From contig CM055111.1 in the NCBI GenBank assembly GCA_029204225.1, forward strand, positions 42,160,815-42,224,814: a stretch of 64,000 nt of DNA, read 5' to 3'. The stretch is from Diphasiastrum complanatum (taxonomy: Eukaryota > Streptophyta > Lycopodiopsida > Lycopodiales > Lycopodiaceae). Numbering within the stretch: position 1 is the stretch's first letter; each line of letters begins with the position of its first letter. Positions 1 through 10,477 of this stretch are shown in pieces. The translations under genes were made by a program, and so were the position numbers. The notes beneath the pieces were generated by a model that saw only the letters and a program-made list of their open reading frames with translations, did not search any database and had not been told where the DNA came from.

Positions 1-1430
1 GTAAGTGTTCGATCATCTGCATCTACAAATCTAACAGCACGAGCTTCGGCCCATTTGGTGCAATAGTCGGTGGCTACTATAATGTATCGAGATTGTGTGA
101 ATCTAGCAGCCGGGCTAATTGGTACCACATAGTCAATTTTCCATTTAAAAAATGCTTGGTCAGACAGTATGGGATTTAATGGCATGAAATCCTTGAATTG
201 AGGTCATTTTGCGCATTGACATACATCGCATGCCATTACAAATTGATGTGTATCCTTAAATAAGGTTGACCCGGCCAACAATATTTTGTGTGATGTTGTC
301 TTTGATGAGAAATGTCCTCCGCCACTTCCTTCATGGGTGAGGGAAATGATGGGGGTCGTTTCTCCCTCAATGAGACATCTACGAATAATTCCATTCATCC
401 CTTTTTTATACAATTGTCTAGCAATGAGGGTGTAGGGAGCGAATTTATAAATCAATGCTCACTAGGTAGCTTTAGATAGATTCGGATCAATTTGGCCAGT
501 AGTGAGGTATTTAGTGATTTCATGGGCCCAAACTGGGGTGTAATCTACTTGAAACAAGATAGCATCAAGAAGGTCATCATTAACACCTTCTGTTTGTTTG
601 TCCGTGCTAGGGATTCGTGAAAGATGATCAGCTAAAAAATGTTGCGAACCCCTTCTAACAACAACTCAAAATTCAAATTCCCGAAGTACCAACAACCAGC
701 GCGCTATCCATCCAGTTTTGCACGTCTTATTCAAAAGATATAATAGCGCCTGATGATCGGTGTAAAACACAAAGGGTTTGCCTAAAAGATAATGCCAAAA
801 CTTTTGAACCGCATACACCATAGAAAGTGCTTCTCTCTCAATAGTGGTATAATTCATCTCGGCTGGGATTAGTTGTCTACTCAGGAATCGGATAGGATAA
901 TCCTTGGAATTCTTACATGGTTGCATCAAGACAACGCCGATGGCATACTTAGAAGCATCCGTGTGCACATGGAATTCCTTGGAATAATATGGTGCTCACA
1001 AAATAGGAGCGTTGGCTAGAGTAGTTTTGAGATCTTGAAATGCATGGCCATGCTCTTCTACCCATTTAGGATCTATGGTCAATCGGTACATCCAGTGTGC
1101 TTTCCCTGCAAAGTCACGTACGTGACATCGATAATAGTTTGCATGGCCCATAAAGACCATGACCTCACGCACGGTTCTAGGAATGGGCATCTCTATAATG
1201 ACTTTTACCTTTTCAGAATCAGTAGCGATTCCATTCCGAGATATGATGTGTCCTAGGATAATACCATGAGTAACCTAGATCTGGCATTTCTCAGGGTTTA
1301 GGGAGATACCATATCTCTGATATTGAATGCATATTTTCTCAAGTATAGCTAGATGTCTAGATGCTTCAGAATGGACTCCTAGGTCATCTAAATAGACTTC
1401 TAGTGTGTCAGTACTATGGAAGTACACCGG
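1..1430 (-). pseudogene. Ty3/gypsy pol remnant G1 (RT end, RNase H, integrase start)
   Basis: Decayed polyprotein read on the minus strand from about 1430 down to the window edge. Order: the RT catalytic segment with VYLDDLGVHSE near 1400-1420, the RT thumb (RTVREVMVFMGHANYYR, 1100-1190), RNase H (HTDASKYAIGVVL and TDHQALLYLLNK, 666-968), then the integrase HHCC zinc-binding region (HEGSGGGHF followed by CDVCQCAK, 204-350). Frames change between 1275 and 996 and again between 666 and 455, so no single product can be made. Sequence upstream of the RT YLDD box is missing: the copy ends abruptly at about 1420-1455, where the plus-strand copy G2 begins. It is the same family as G2 and G3 by RNase H similarity. 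It continues beyond the left window edge, so its full extent is unknown. Confidence 0.85.
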
Positions 1431-1454
1431 GAAATGGCGAAAAGAGTTGTGCTC

Positions 1455-2574
1455 AATTGAGGATAACATCACGTCACTAGTCCTCCCTGAGGTGCCGCTG
1501 CATCTGACTAACCCTACAAGCAACAAGGGAAATATATGCATTCCTACAACTTACGAACATTCCTGCATTGTCTTGGCAATATTAGATGGCGGATCGGGAG
1601 TCAACATAATATCAACATCTCTGATGAAGGAGTGGGGTCTTCAAGCTTCCATGAAACGGCCAAATTGTCAACTTTGAATGGTAGATCAAAGTGTGGTAAA
1701 AGCATTAGGCCTAATACTAGACATAAGGCTGAAACTAGGAAGTTTGAGCTTCATGCTAGATTTGGTAGTGCTAGATATCCCTAGCAACGCCTATTCTTAT
1801 GAATTACTCCTAGGTAGGCCATCTCTAATGCACGCGCATGATTGGAATAGAGAGCGCATTACATTTGGCAATCGAGAAACATCGATCACCATCGACTTGG
1901 TTGGTAAGATCAAACCCGCACGAATCACTGAATATGGATCCTCTACCATAGAGTCTATTCTTGAAAATTACTGTGACATCGAAGAGAAAGGCCACTATAC
2001 CAAGGCTACGGATATCATCAACTGGAGCCACAGCTTGGCAACAATCGATTGTGTCAATGTGGAACATTGCAAGCTCAATACACATCACACTGATAGCAAT
2101 GAATCTACCGTTGAACCAACTGATTTGGATACTCCTATCTTCAACGTCAGTTATGTTAACACTCAACACCACAACGAGGACTTGCTTCACGTCACTTGGC
2201 TACCTCATGACGAATCAATCACCTTGTCTTTTGACAACGAGAGTATTTTACGCTCTCAAGAGTTTGATACTGACTCCGACATGGCCGATATTATAGATGT
2301 AGCTATTCAGCGCTTCATGGACGCCATTCTCCCACGGCTACTCCCTGAGAAAGTCCGAGAGATAGAGCCTAAGGCTAGCATTGCTGCAATCAAACTGGAC
2401 CAAAGTAAAATATATCAGGTCAAACGACCGGTATACGAATGGGAGATACATGATAAAGAATCTATCTGTGCGATAGATGACACAATCTCCCTCAAGCGTC
2501 CGAGCCAAACAGAAACACCGTTCACAAGGTGCATGCGAAACCAACTAGGAAGGAAGCTATTCACAAGAAAATGA
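1455..2574 (+). pseudogene. Gypsy copy G2: aspartic protease and protease-RT linker
   Basis: The retropepsin core is visible as ILDGGSGVNIIS (about 1580-1620), followed by the flap and second-lobe region VVLDIPSNAYSYELLLGR (1765-1820). An in-frame TGA at 1675-1677 separates the active-site half from the rest. G3 and G4 have R or W at that codon, so it is a nonsense mutation in this copy. From the ATG at 1678 the frame stays open for 298 codons through an acidic linker. The family would cleave the Gag-Pol polyprotein. The upstream gag is absent: homology starts at LPEVPLHLTNP, directly at the inverted junction with G1. Confidence 0.8.
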
Positions 2575-3800
2575 AAAAGATTATAGAGGTGGAGCCTCCT
2601 CGTGATCTCACGATAGCTTGAGAAACCTCGGGCGAAGCACAATCCTCTAGGTCCACAAGCCACACAGCTAGGACCTCTAAAGATCCACCTAAGACCAGGA
2701 CTAAGAAGCCCTACGCCCTTGACAAAATTGATGTGCCTAACCATGTCAAGGACTTCACCATTGAAGATGTAACTATCCACCTACCTCAAGCTCAACGGGA
2801 GCCAAAGGGGAATGAGCCATATGATGGCCCCGCTCAAACCATGAAGCTAAATCTTCAAGAGCCTGATGAGACAGAGGACAAGTTTGTCCATATTGGAACA
2901 CATCTCAACACTGAACAACGTCTGGGAGAAGCTCCTTAGAAAATATCGTCATACAAGGACATGAAGGGGGTAGATCCCTTATCGTGCATAGAATCCCATT
3001 AAAGATGGATGCTAAACCCCATGCCAATAGACCTTATCATTGTAATCCGATCTACAGAGCACGCATCAAAGAAGAACTCCAAAGCTCTTGGAGGCAGGTT
3101 TCATCTACGAGGTGGAACATACAAATTGGGTATCACCTATTGTTGTGGTCCCAAAGAAGAATATGAAGCTTCATATGTGTGTCAACTATGGCAAATTAAA
3201 TGCTTCCATAGAAAGAGATCATTTTCCAATCCTGTATGGCGAATCCATATTGGAAAACCTAGCTGGGGATGAGTTTACTCCTTCTTAGATGGCTTCAGTG
3301 GATACAACTTAGTTGTTATCTCTGAAGAAGACCAACAAAAAATGGTTTTTGCTATGGAATGGGGTATCTTTAGCTAGCGAGCTATGCCATTTGGATTGTG
3401 TAATGCACCATGCACCTTCCAACGTGTCATGCAAGCAGAATTTTATGATCTCATCGGTGAAAACCTTGAGATCTATCTTGATGACCTTGGGGTACACTCA
3501 GAAGAATTCACTCACCTGGCCGTACTCAAACTTATTCTCATATAATGTCAGAGGTATGGTATTTCTCTTAATCCTGAAAAATGTCAGATATGAATCACCC
3601 ACGATGTCATACTTGGTCACATTGTATCATGCAATGGGATTGCCACCGACCTAGAGAAGATCAAAGTCATCGTCGAGAGGCCATAGCCGAAAACGGTCCG
3701 AGACACTTAGTGTTTTATGGGTCATGCTAATCACTATCGTTGCCATATTTGCGACTTTGCTAGTAAGGCACGATGGATATAAAGAGTGATCGTAAATCCT
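2575..3800 (+). pseudogene. Gypsy copy G2: linker and reverse transcriptase, frameshifted
   Basis: Continuation of G2. The pre-RT linker is at 2733-2939 (DFTIEDVTIHLPQAQREP, also present in G3). RT fingers follow at 3088-3280 (WVSPIVVVPKK, SIERDHFP). After a frameshift near 3283 come DGFSGYN, MPFGLCNAPCTFQ (3385-3420) and the catalytic box IYLDDLGVHSEE (3470-3505). The thumb region to 3780 has further frame changes and stops. About four frame changes separate the protease ORF from RNase H, so this copy cannot encode a polymerase. Its divergence from G3 indicates an independent old insertion. Confidence 0.8.
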
Positions 3801-3810
3801 AAGTGGACGG

Positions 3811-4445
3811 ATGAACAGAGAAAGGCCTTCCAAGACTCTCAAACACACCTTGACAACTGCTCCTATCTTGCGAGCTCCAGATTACACGAAGGAGTTTCAC
3901 GTCCACACTGATGCATCAAAGTTTGCCATCGGTGCAATGCTAACTCAACCAGGAGAGTACAACAAGGACTATCCGATTCATTTCCATAGCAGACAATTAA
4001 TGTCTGCGGAGATGAACTACACCACAATCGAGAGAGAAGCATTAGCAATGATTTATGCCATCCAGAAGTTTCAACATTATCTTCTGGGCAAATCCTTTGT
4101 ATCTTTCATAGATCATCAAACGTTACTTCAAAACTGCACAACAAGTACAATCACACGTTGGTTGTTATTACTACAAGAATTTGAATTATGTATTGTTGTG
4201 CGCAAGGGATTGCAACATTTTGACGCTGATCATCTATCCAGAATGTCGAGTGATGAGAAACCAACGGAGGACATCAATGATGACCTACCCAATGCAATAC
4301 TCTTCCAAGTTGATTGTACCCCCATGTGGGCCAAAGACATCGTAGAGTTTTTAACGACGGGGGTGCTAGATCCGACATCGCACTTATCTACAAGGTGGCA
4401 CCCTATACACTTATAGCGGGGCAACTTTTCAAGTATAAACTTAAG
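3811..4445 (+). pseudogene. Gypsy copy G2: RNase H and first residues of integrase
   Basis: The open frame at 3811-4416 encodes the RNase H domain: FHVHTDASKFAIGAM (about 3895-3940), SRQLMSAEMNYTTIEREALA (3990-4050), DHQTLL (4115) and the C-terminal VRKGLQHFDADHLSRM (4197-4245). G1 and G3 have three or four extra residues at DHQ.LLY(L/P)INKTC, so this copy has a small deletion there. After a frame change near 4390 the start of the integrase is recognisable as IYKVAPYTLIAGQLFK, matching G1. The copy stops at about 4430-4445, where a minus-strand copia RT scrap begins. Confidence 0.85.
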
Positions 4446-4815
4446 AAGTCCTAGATCTACCATCTTGAATTCACTACACAAAGCAATTTTGACATCTCTT
4501 ATGCCATCAAGATCATTTCCTGTAAGGATGATGTCATCTACATACAAAACCAAAATAATGATCTTGCCATCATTACACTTGACATACAATGAAGGTTTAT
4601 AAGAGCTTATCACAAAACCAATAGAGTAGAGGTAGTTGTGCAACCTAGAGCACCAAGCTCTAGGTGCTTGCTTGAGTCCACAAAGACTCTTCTTCAAGTA
4701 GCAAACTTTGTCTTCATCTCCTTCCTTGATGAAGCCCTCGGGTTGCAACATTTAGATCTCTTCTTCCAAGAATCCATTTAGGAAAGCATTAGTCACATCA
4801 AGTTGGAAAATATTC
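4430..4815 (-). pseudogene. Ty1/copia reverse transcriptase scrap
   Basis: Minus-strand fragment of a copia RT. In reading order it has FQLDVTNAFLNGFLEEEI, QPEGF, the signature CYLKKSLCGLKQAPRAWC, then the catalytic box LVLYVDDIILTGND and SEFKMVDLGLLKFILE. There is one in-frame stop near 4754. Nothing upstream (integrase) or downstream (RNase H) of the copia element is adjacent. The fragment sits exactly between two oppositely oriented gypsy copies (G2 left, G3 right), both cut just before or within the integrase. It looks like filler DNA captured at a rearrangement junction rather than an intact insertion, and no LTR or target duplication is visible. Confidence 0.85.
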
Positions 4816-5640
4816 TCTAATTTCCTTAGCCCATACAGGTGTAGAGTCAACTTGGAAAAGGATTGCATCTGGTAAATCATCGTTGGCGTCTTGATCAGGG
4901 GTAGGAAGGTTAGGGATTCGGGATAGATGGTCTACTAGAAAATGTTGAACTCCCTTACGAACCACGATCTGAAACTCAAATTCTCGCAGTAATAGGATCC
5001 ATCTAGTAATATGGCCTATGGTGCAGGTCTTGTTGATGGGATACAACAGTGCTTGATGATCAGTGAAGAACGCAAAAACTTTTCCTAGAAGATAATGGAA
5101 AAACTTCTGAACCGCATATACCATTGCCAAGGCTTCACATTCGGTAGTGGTATAATTGACTTCAGCAGGTATCAATTGTTGACTAAGAAAACGGATTGGG
5201 TAGTCCTTTTTGAATTCTCCCGGTTGGGCGAGCACTGCTTTAATGGCATACTTGGATGCATCAGTATGCACATGAAATCCTTTAGAATAATCAGGAGCCC
5301 GGAGGATGGGCGCATTGTTAAGGGCTTCTTTAAGCTGATTAAATGTGACGTGTTGTTCATCCGTCCGTTTGGGAACTACAACTACTTTGTAGATTAAGCG
5401 TGCTTTGTTAGCAAAATCGAAAATAAAGCACCAATAGTAGTTGGTGTGGCCAAGGAAAGAGTAAACTTCACGTATCGTACGCGATTTCGGTAGATTTTGA
5501 ATGATAAGGATCTTGTCAGGGTCAGTGGCAATGCCATTTCGGGAAATAATATGTCCTAACACAATACCATGTGTTACCCAAATCTGGCATTTTTCATGAT
5601 TAAGAGAGATGTCGAAGCGTTGACATTGGATAAAAAACAA
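4816..5640 (-). pseudogene. Gypsy copy G3: RT thumb and RNase H
   Basis: The frame at 5640-4798 reads the RT connection (CQIWVTHGIVLGHIISRNGI, RTIREVYSFLGHTNYYW) and RNase H (FHVHTDASKYAIKAVLAQPG, YTTTECEALAMVYAVQKF, FTDHQALLYPINKTC, VVRKGVQHFLVDHLSRIP). It ends in a spacer motif VDSTPVWAKEI that precedes integrase in this family. Integrase itself is missing, because the copy breaks at about 4815 against the copia RT scrap. Relative to G1, E-to-C in the ERE motif and K for G at AIKAV suggest drift. It joins the RT frame of 6619-5600 by a frameshift near 5640. Confidence 0.88.
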
Positions 5641-6903
5641 AATTGAGCACAGACAGATGGAGTGTTTCTTCTGAATGTGCTCCTAAATCGTCCAAGTAAA
5701 TCTCTAAGGTATCGCCCATCTGTTGAGAAAAGGCCGCTTGCATAACATGTTGGAAGGTGCTAGGAGCATTGCAGAGACCAAAGGGCATGACTTTCCAGCA
5801 GAAGGTTCTCCATTCTGTGGCAAAAGTGGTTTTATGTTGATCTTCTTCAGCAATTTGGATCATATTGTATCCGCTAAAACCATCTAAGGAGTAAACCTCA
5901 TCTCTTGCTAGATTTTCTAAAATGGATTCTCCGGAAGGTAATGGAAAATGATCACGTTCGATGATGGCGTTAAGTTTCTTAAAGTCGACACAGATTCGGA
6001 GTTTTCCATTTTTCTTGGGAACGATGACAATTGGGGAGACCCACTCCGTATGCTCGATTTCATAGATAAATCCTGCATCTAAGAGGCATTGTAATTCTTC
6101 TTTGATCTTGGCCTTATAGATGGGATTGCATCTATATGGACGACTATCAGTGGGTCTCGCATGTGGTTTAAGCGGGATATGATGCACAGCTACTTGGGGT
6201 GAGATGCCTTTCATGTGTTTATAGGTCCAAGCAAAGACATGTCGATATTTTTGCAGGAGCTTTTCAAGCCGTCTGCGTTGTTCGCAATTGAGATGAGCTC
6301 CGACATGGACAAGATATTCATTGGTTTCATTTTGCTCACTCAAAGAAAGGGTTATAGTTTGGGCAGGGCCTTTGTAGGGTGAATTACCAGTTGGCTCACG
6401 TTGAGCTTGGGGTAATTGGATTGTGACATCCTCGATCGTATAGTCCTTAAAGTATGCAGGAACATCATGGGCGGGAGATTCGAGGGGGGCCTTGCCTTTC
6501 TCTTGTCGGGATGGTGATTGGGAATGTTTGAGGGCTGGTGTAGGAACAGACGCAATCTCAGGAACTTTCCTAACAATTGTGAGGTCACCAGGTGGTTGAA
6601 TTTGAAGCGGGTTTTTCATTTCACTTTCGTAGTATGACCACGTGGTTGAGGCTTTGGTGGTGGAGAGGTGTGTGGATGAGGGACGGTTGGTAAGTCATGG
6701 AGGATCTCATCATCAATTTGAGAGATGGTCTCCTCCTCACAAAGATCCCATGGATAGTGTGGGCATTTGGGATGGTAGAATTTTGTCTCAGGCTTTTCAA
6801 TTGCAACCTTGGCAACTGGTTCCACCTTGGAAGCATGTTGTGGATAGGTCCTAAGTGGGAGTGCCTCCATATAATTGAGGATCTGAATATCATAAATGTC
6901 CAA
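5600..6903 (-). pseudogene. Gypsy copy G3: protease-RT linker and reverse transcriptase
   Basis: This is the best preserved RT in the window. A linker (6903-6616, then 6619-6150) carries DYTIEDVTIQLPQAQREP and VGAHLNCEQRRRLEKLL. RT follows: PIYKAKIKEELQCLLDAGFI, WVSPIVIVPKKNGKLRICVD, ERDHFPLPSGESILENLARD, DGFSGYNMIQIAEEDQHKT, MPFGLCNAPSTFQHVMQ and the catalytic IYLDDLGAHSEE (near 5690). The reading frame is open for 339 codons, then shifts at about 5640. Homology names this a Ty3/gypsy polymerase that copies element RNA into DNA. The missing integrase and the two insertions upstream mean the copy is dead. Confidence 0.9.
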
Positions 6904-7731
6904 ATCTTCTGGGCAATTCTGAATTCACAAGACATTCTCGTCATCGATTAATAAATCGTCTGATTCATTAGTAGGTAGCCATGCAAAATTTAGTAGCTCA
7001 TCATTGTGTGGAAGAATATCAATAAAATTGATATTGATGATAGGTGTATCCAAATCAGGTTAATTGGTCGTGATCGATCGGGAGTGGAGAGGTACAATTA
7101 TCCTGATGCTGAACACAATAATCGGCATTCACACAATCAATGGTAACTAGACTGTGACTCTAGTTTATGATATCAGTAGATTTAACATAATGACCTTTTT
7201 CGTGGCTGAATTGGTATGGTTCAAATACTGAGTTGGCTGGGTCGAGGACCCTTGGTCATGGATGCATGCAGGTTTGAGTTTATCCGTTGAATCAATGGTG
7301 ACAGAACTGTCACGATTTCCAAAAGTGACTCGGCCTTTGCTCCAGTCATGAACGACTCGTGCATTGGTGAGCCACAGACAACCAAGTAGTAAACCATAAG
7401 AATAGACATTATTGGGAATATCAAGTACTACGAGATCAACCGAAAACTTGAGACCTCCTAGTTTGATCAGCAGGTGTGGAAGGAACCCAGTAGGTCGGAC
7501 CATACTTTGATCAGCCATCCGAACCTGACAAGTGGGTTTGGCTAGCTTGTCTCTCAGATTCCATTCTATCATGAGGGATGTGGAAATGATATTGACACCG
7601 GAGCCACCATCGAGTATTGCTAAAACTTCATGGGATTGATGATGGGTAGCTGGGATTTTGATGTTGCCTCATTCGCTGAATGGATTGGTTAGATGTAAGG
7701 GCATTTCAGGAAACTCATCACTAGTGGTGGT
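6904..7731 (-). pseudogene. Gypsy copy G3: aspartic protease and acidic linker
   Basis: Read downward from 7731: DEFPEMPLHLTNPF, an in-frame TGA at 7669-7671, then the retropepsin active site LAILDGGSGVNIIS (about 7625-7585), MIEWNLRDKL, MADQSMVRPTGF, VVLDIPNNVYSYGLLLG and a beta-rich second lobe (7165-7572). A degenerate linker with several stops runs from 7165 to 6904. The same TGA is present in copy G4 at 35315-35317. The protease reading is interrupted at codon resolution by the nested element: the coding homology resumes on the other side at 12890. Confidence 0.85.
7727..7731. repeat. Target-site duplication, left copy
   Basis: GTGGT directly left of the TG that opens the 5' LTR. The identical pentamer lies at 12885-12889. 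Confidence 0.9.
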
Positions 7732-8565
7732 TGTGAAAAATGCAAAAATTATGCTTGGTCAAGGCCAAATCTATGTATATAGGATGATTACACATGTGTG
7801 GAGCCTATTCCCACGTGTGAAATAAATGTACTTTTCATGTAGTACATTCATATAGCTTGTACATAAAATTTAAGTCAAGTTCTATTGACTAAAAAGGCCA
7901 AAATCATGTTTTTTAGTCATATGCCACATGGCATCAATCTAGAGATTGCATGAAGCCACATCATGAGATTAGGTGTCAAAATCCATGTGTAGAGGTCTAC
8001 TCACACGTGTGGAATAAGTTGAGGAAGTCGAATTTGCACTTCTAGAAGAGTTTTTCCTAGTTCTCTACATAGAAGAAAAATGGACCAAAAGTGCTCAAAA
8101 TAGAAGGTTTTGTCCAAGTGTCAATTTTGCATAATGAATCATCACATGACAAAGCACCCTCACACATGTAAGATTAGAGGGATGATCAGTACCACGAGCT
8201 CCCACTTTTTGTATATATAGAGCCACATTTGGCCATAATCATAAAGCAACACCAATCTTGGTTTTGGAGGCAATTCTTGTCAATTTCATCATTTGTCTTG
8301 ATTTTTCTTGATAGTTTTGAGTTCCTATCATATTGTACTTTGATTTCAGGCTAGAGTCCGTACTCTGACAGGTCTTTGCACATGTGAAACCAGCAAGTAC
8401 AATTCCCTTTCATTTATGATTGTTCTTGTTAGATTTTCTCATCTAAATTTGATCTAGATTGATCTAAATCTTGTGTAGATTGATAGATCAATTGTATCTA
8501 ACATCCAAACACTCTTGTGGATCATTTTAGGATCCATTCTTGGTCCAATTTTGCAGATCTCCACA
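7732..8565 (+). repeat. 5' LTR of nested element
   Basis: Opens TGTGAAAAATGC and closes CCACA, with the primer-binding site directly after it. It contains several CACRTG cores (ACACATGTGTGG near 7790, CCACGTGTGAAA near 7811, CACACGTGTGG near 8003), which resemble bZIP/bHLH binding sites, and a TATATATAG box at 8212. It is the same length as the 3' LTR. Confidence 0.93.
8212..8220 (+). promoter_or_regulatory. TATA box in the 5' LTR
   Basis: TATATATAG about 350 bp before the LTR end. It is conserved at 12531 in the 3' LTR. The position suits the U3/R boundary of a plant copia-type LTR. Confidence 0.6.
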
Positions 8566-8578
8566 TGGTATCAGAGCC
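8566..8578 (+). other. Primer-binding site (initiator tRNA-Met type)
   Basis: TGGTATCAGAGCC immediately follows the 5' LTR. This is the standard plant Ty1/copia primer site, complementary to the 3' end of initiator tRNA-Met. Confidence 0.92.
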
Positions 8579-10477
8579 AAGTACAAGAGGATTTAGGAAG
8601 ATTTGATGGGGTTGATCTAAAACCAAGCCCAAATTAGCAAGTTTTTGGAAACTAGCTAATTTTGATGTGGCGAGTTGGATAGGATAGGTATACTCAAAAT
8701 TTATGGACAAAAACTTGTTGTGGGCTGCAAGGGTACTTTTCATACGTGATAGAACGTACAATACCAGTTTTGGAGCCTTATGTTTTAGTTTGATGCTAAA
8801 TCTCCCAAATTAGCAAGTTTGTGAAAACTAGCTAATTTTGAGGTAGAGAGTTTGAATTGATAACTAGATTCAATTTTTTTTGTACAAAAACTTGTTGGAG
8901 GCTGTAGGTGTACCTTCCACACGTGTGGGGCCATACAGAACCTATTTTGGTTGAGAAAATTCAAATTGATGTATAATTTGACTCATACACAAATTCAAGC
9001 TTTTTCTATAAAGATTCTATTCCTATTATTTGTTCTTGGAACAGATCATCTAAATACTTTTATTTAAAGCTTGATTCAGGTGCATTAAATGTGTTTCTCT
9101 GATTTTTTGAGTACATGTCAAAGTTGAGAGAGATATTGCCAAAAATCATAGATTGAGTGATATGCAAGGTGAGAGGTTGAATTCCATTGTACCATCACTC
9201 TAGATTTGTTTAAGAGTGATAGGGTCAAGTTTAGAAGCAACAATTTGCTAGAAAACATCTATGGATCTATCCTCCAAGTGAAACTTTTGAGAGTTTCTAG
9301 TGCATATATAGCATCTATGTAAATCTTTTGTAGAACTTGACATAGATTGGCTTCAATTGAGAGTTCTAGAAAAGAGATTGAGATCCAAGTCACATTTTTC
9401 AACCCTACTCAATTTGTTTTAGTGATTGTGAGGTTTGAAAAGAGTCATGAAGGTGTCAATGGCAAATGTGTAGAGAGAGATCCAATTTTTTAAGAGTTCC
9501 TTCCTTTGTAGAGGGCAAGATCTAGAAGCTCATTTTGTGTTGGTATTGGTGGAGAGTTTGTCTTCTCCTAGGTGATCAAATCTTTCTAAGTGGTATTAGC
9601 TCTTTGAAGCACAATATCTTAGTGAGAAGAATCACAACTTTTGATTTTGAATTTCATTCCAACTCTTAAGAGGTAGAGTCATTGGTGGAATCTAATAGGG
9701 GTGAATGAATTCAATTTATTGAGCAAAAATTGACATAGTATGTATGAAACTCAAATTAGTTCTATTCAACTTTCTTTGTGAGAGTGTGAGGGTCAATTTG
9801 TGATCCCATTGGATGTCTAGAACAAGGAGGAGTCCATATTTGAGTGTTCATGCATGGTTGGGATCTTTGTGAATCTCTAAAGCTTGGTGAAAAAATCTTG
9901 ACATAGGTTGTTATCAAACTATTACAAATCCATTCCAAATCTCAAGAGTGAGAATTCTTTGGGGATTCCAAAAGGGGTGATTGGATCTTAGTTTTATGTG
10001 TTTGAATCAAATGTACATGTCAAGTTTGAGTGATCTAGTGTAGATCCTATGTTTTGTGAAAATTGGTGGTATAGTTTGTTGTCAAATCAAATCAACTTCA
10101 TTCTAAATCTCAAGACTGAGACTACTTGGGTCAAAGGTGAGTCCAAACGAAGTAATTAAGTTTGATTTTCATGTATTTGAAACAAAACCCATCTTTTGTT
10201 CAAGAATCTCATGTGTTGAGAGAACTAGTCAAGTGAAAAGAAAAAATTAGGTGTCAAATCTTTTCATATCCATTTCTACTCTCAAAAGGAAGAGTCATTG
10301 GTATTTGTTGAGTCCAATAGGAGTTTGGATATGATTTATTTTGTGATTTGATTCAAAGATTGTGTGTTTTTGTCTTAGTGATCAAAGCAAAGTTTCCAAG
10401 TGACTAGTCACTAGTGTGAAGATTGATTCTTAGGTTTGTGAGCTAGATCTTTTGTAGATCCTTCTAGATTATTGAAT
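8579..10477 (+). other. Long untranslated leader with degenerate internal repeats
   Basis: No coding frame is supported in these 1.9 kb. Two repeat sets are visible. A pair at about 8640-8720 and 8805-8930 shares AAATTAGCAAGTTT and ACAAAAACTTGTTG. Four looser copies begin near 9655, 9935, 10100 and 10265 and share a core close to CATTCCAAATCTCAAGAGTG. The second pair-member contains the palindrome CCACACGTGTGG near 8918. This may be a packaging or dimerisation leader, or simply accumulated repeats. Confidence 0.5.
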
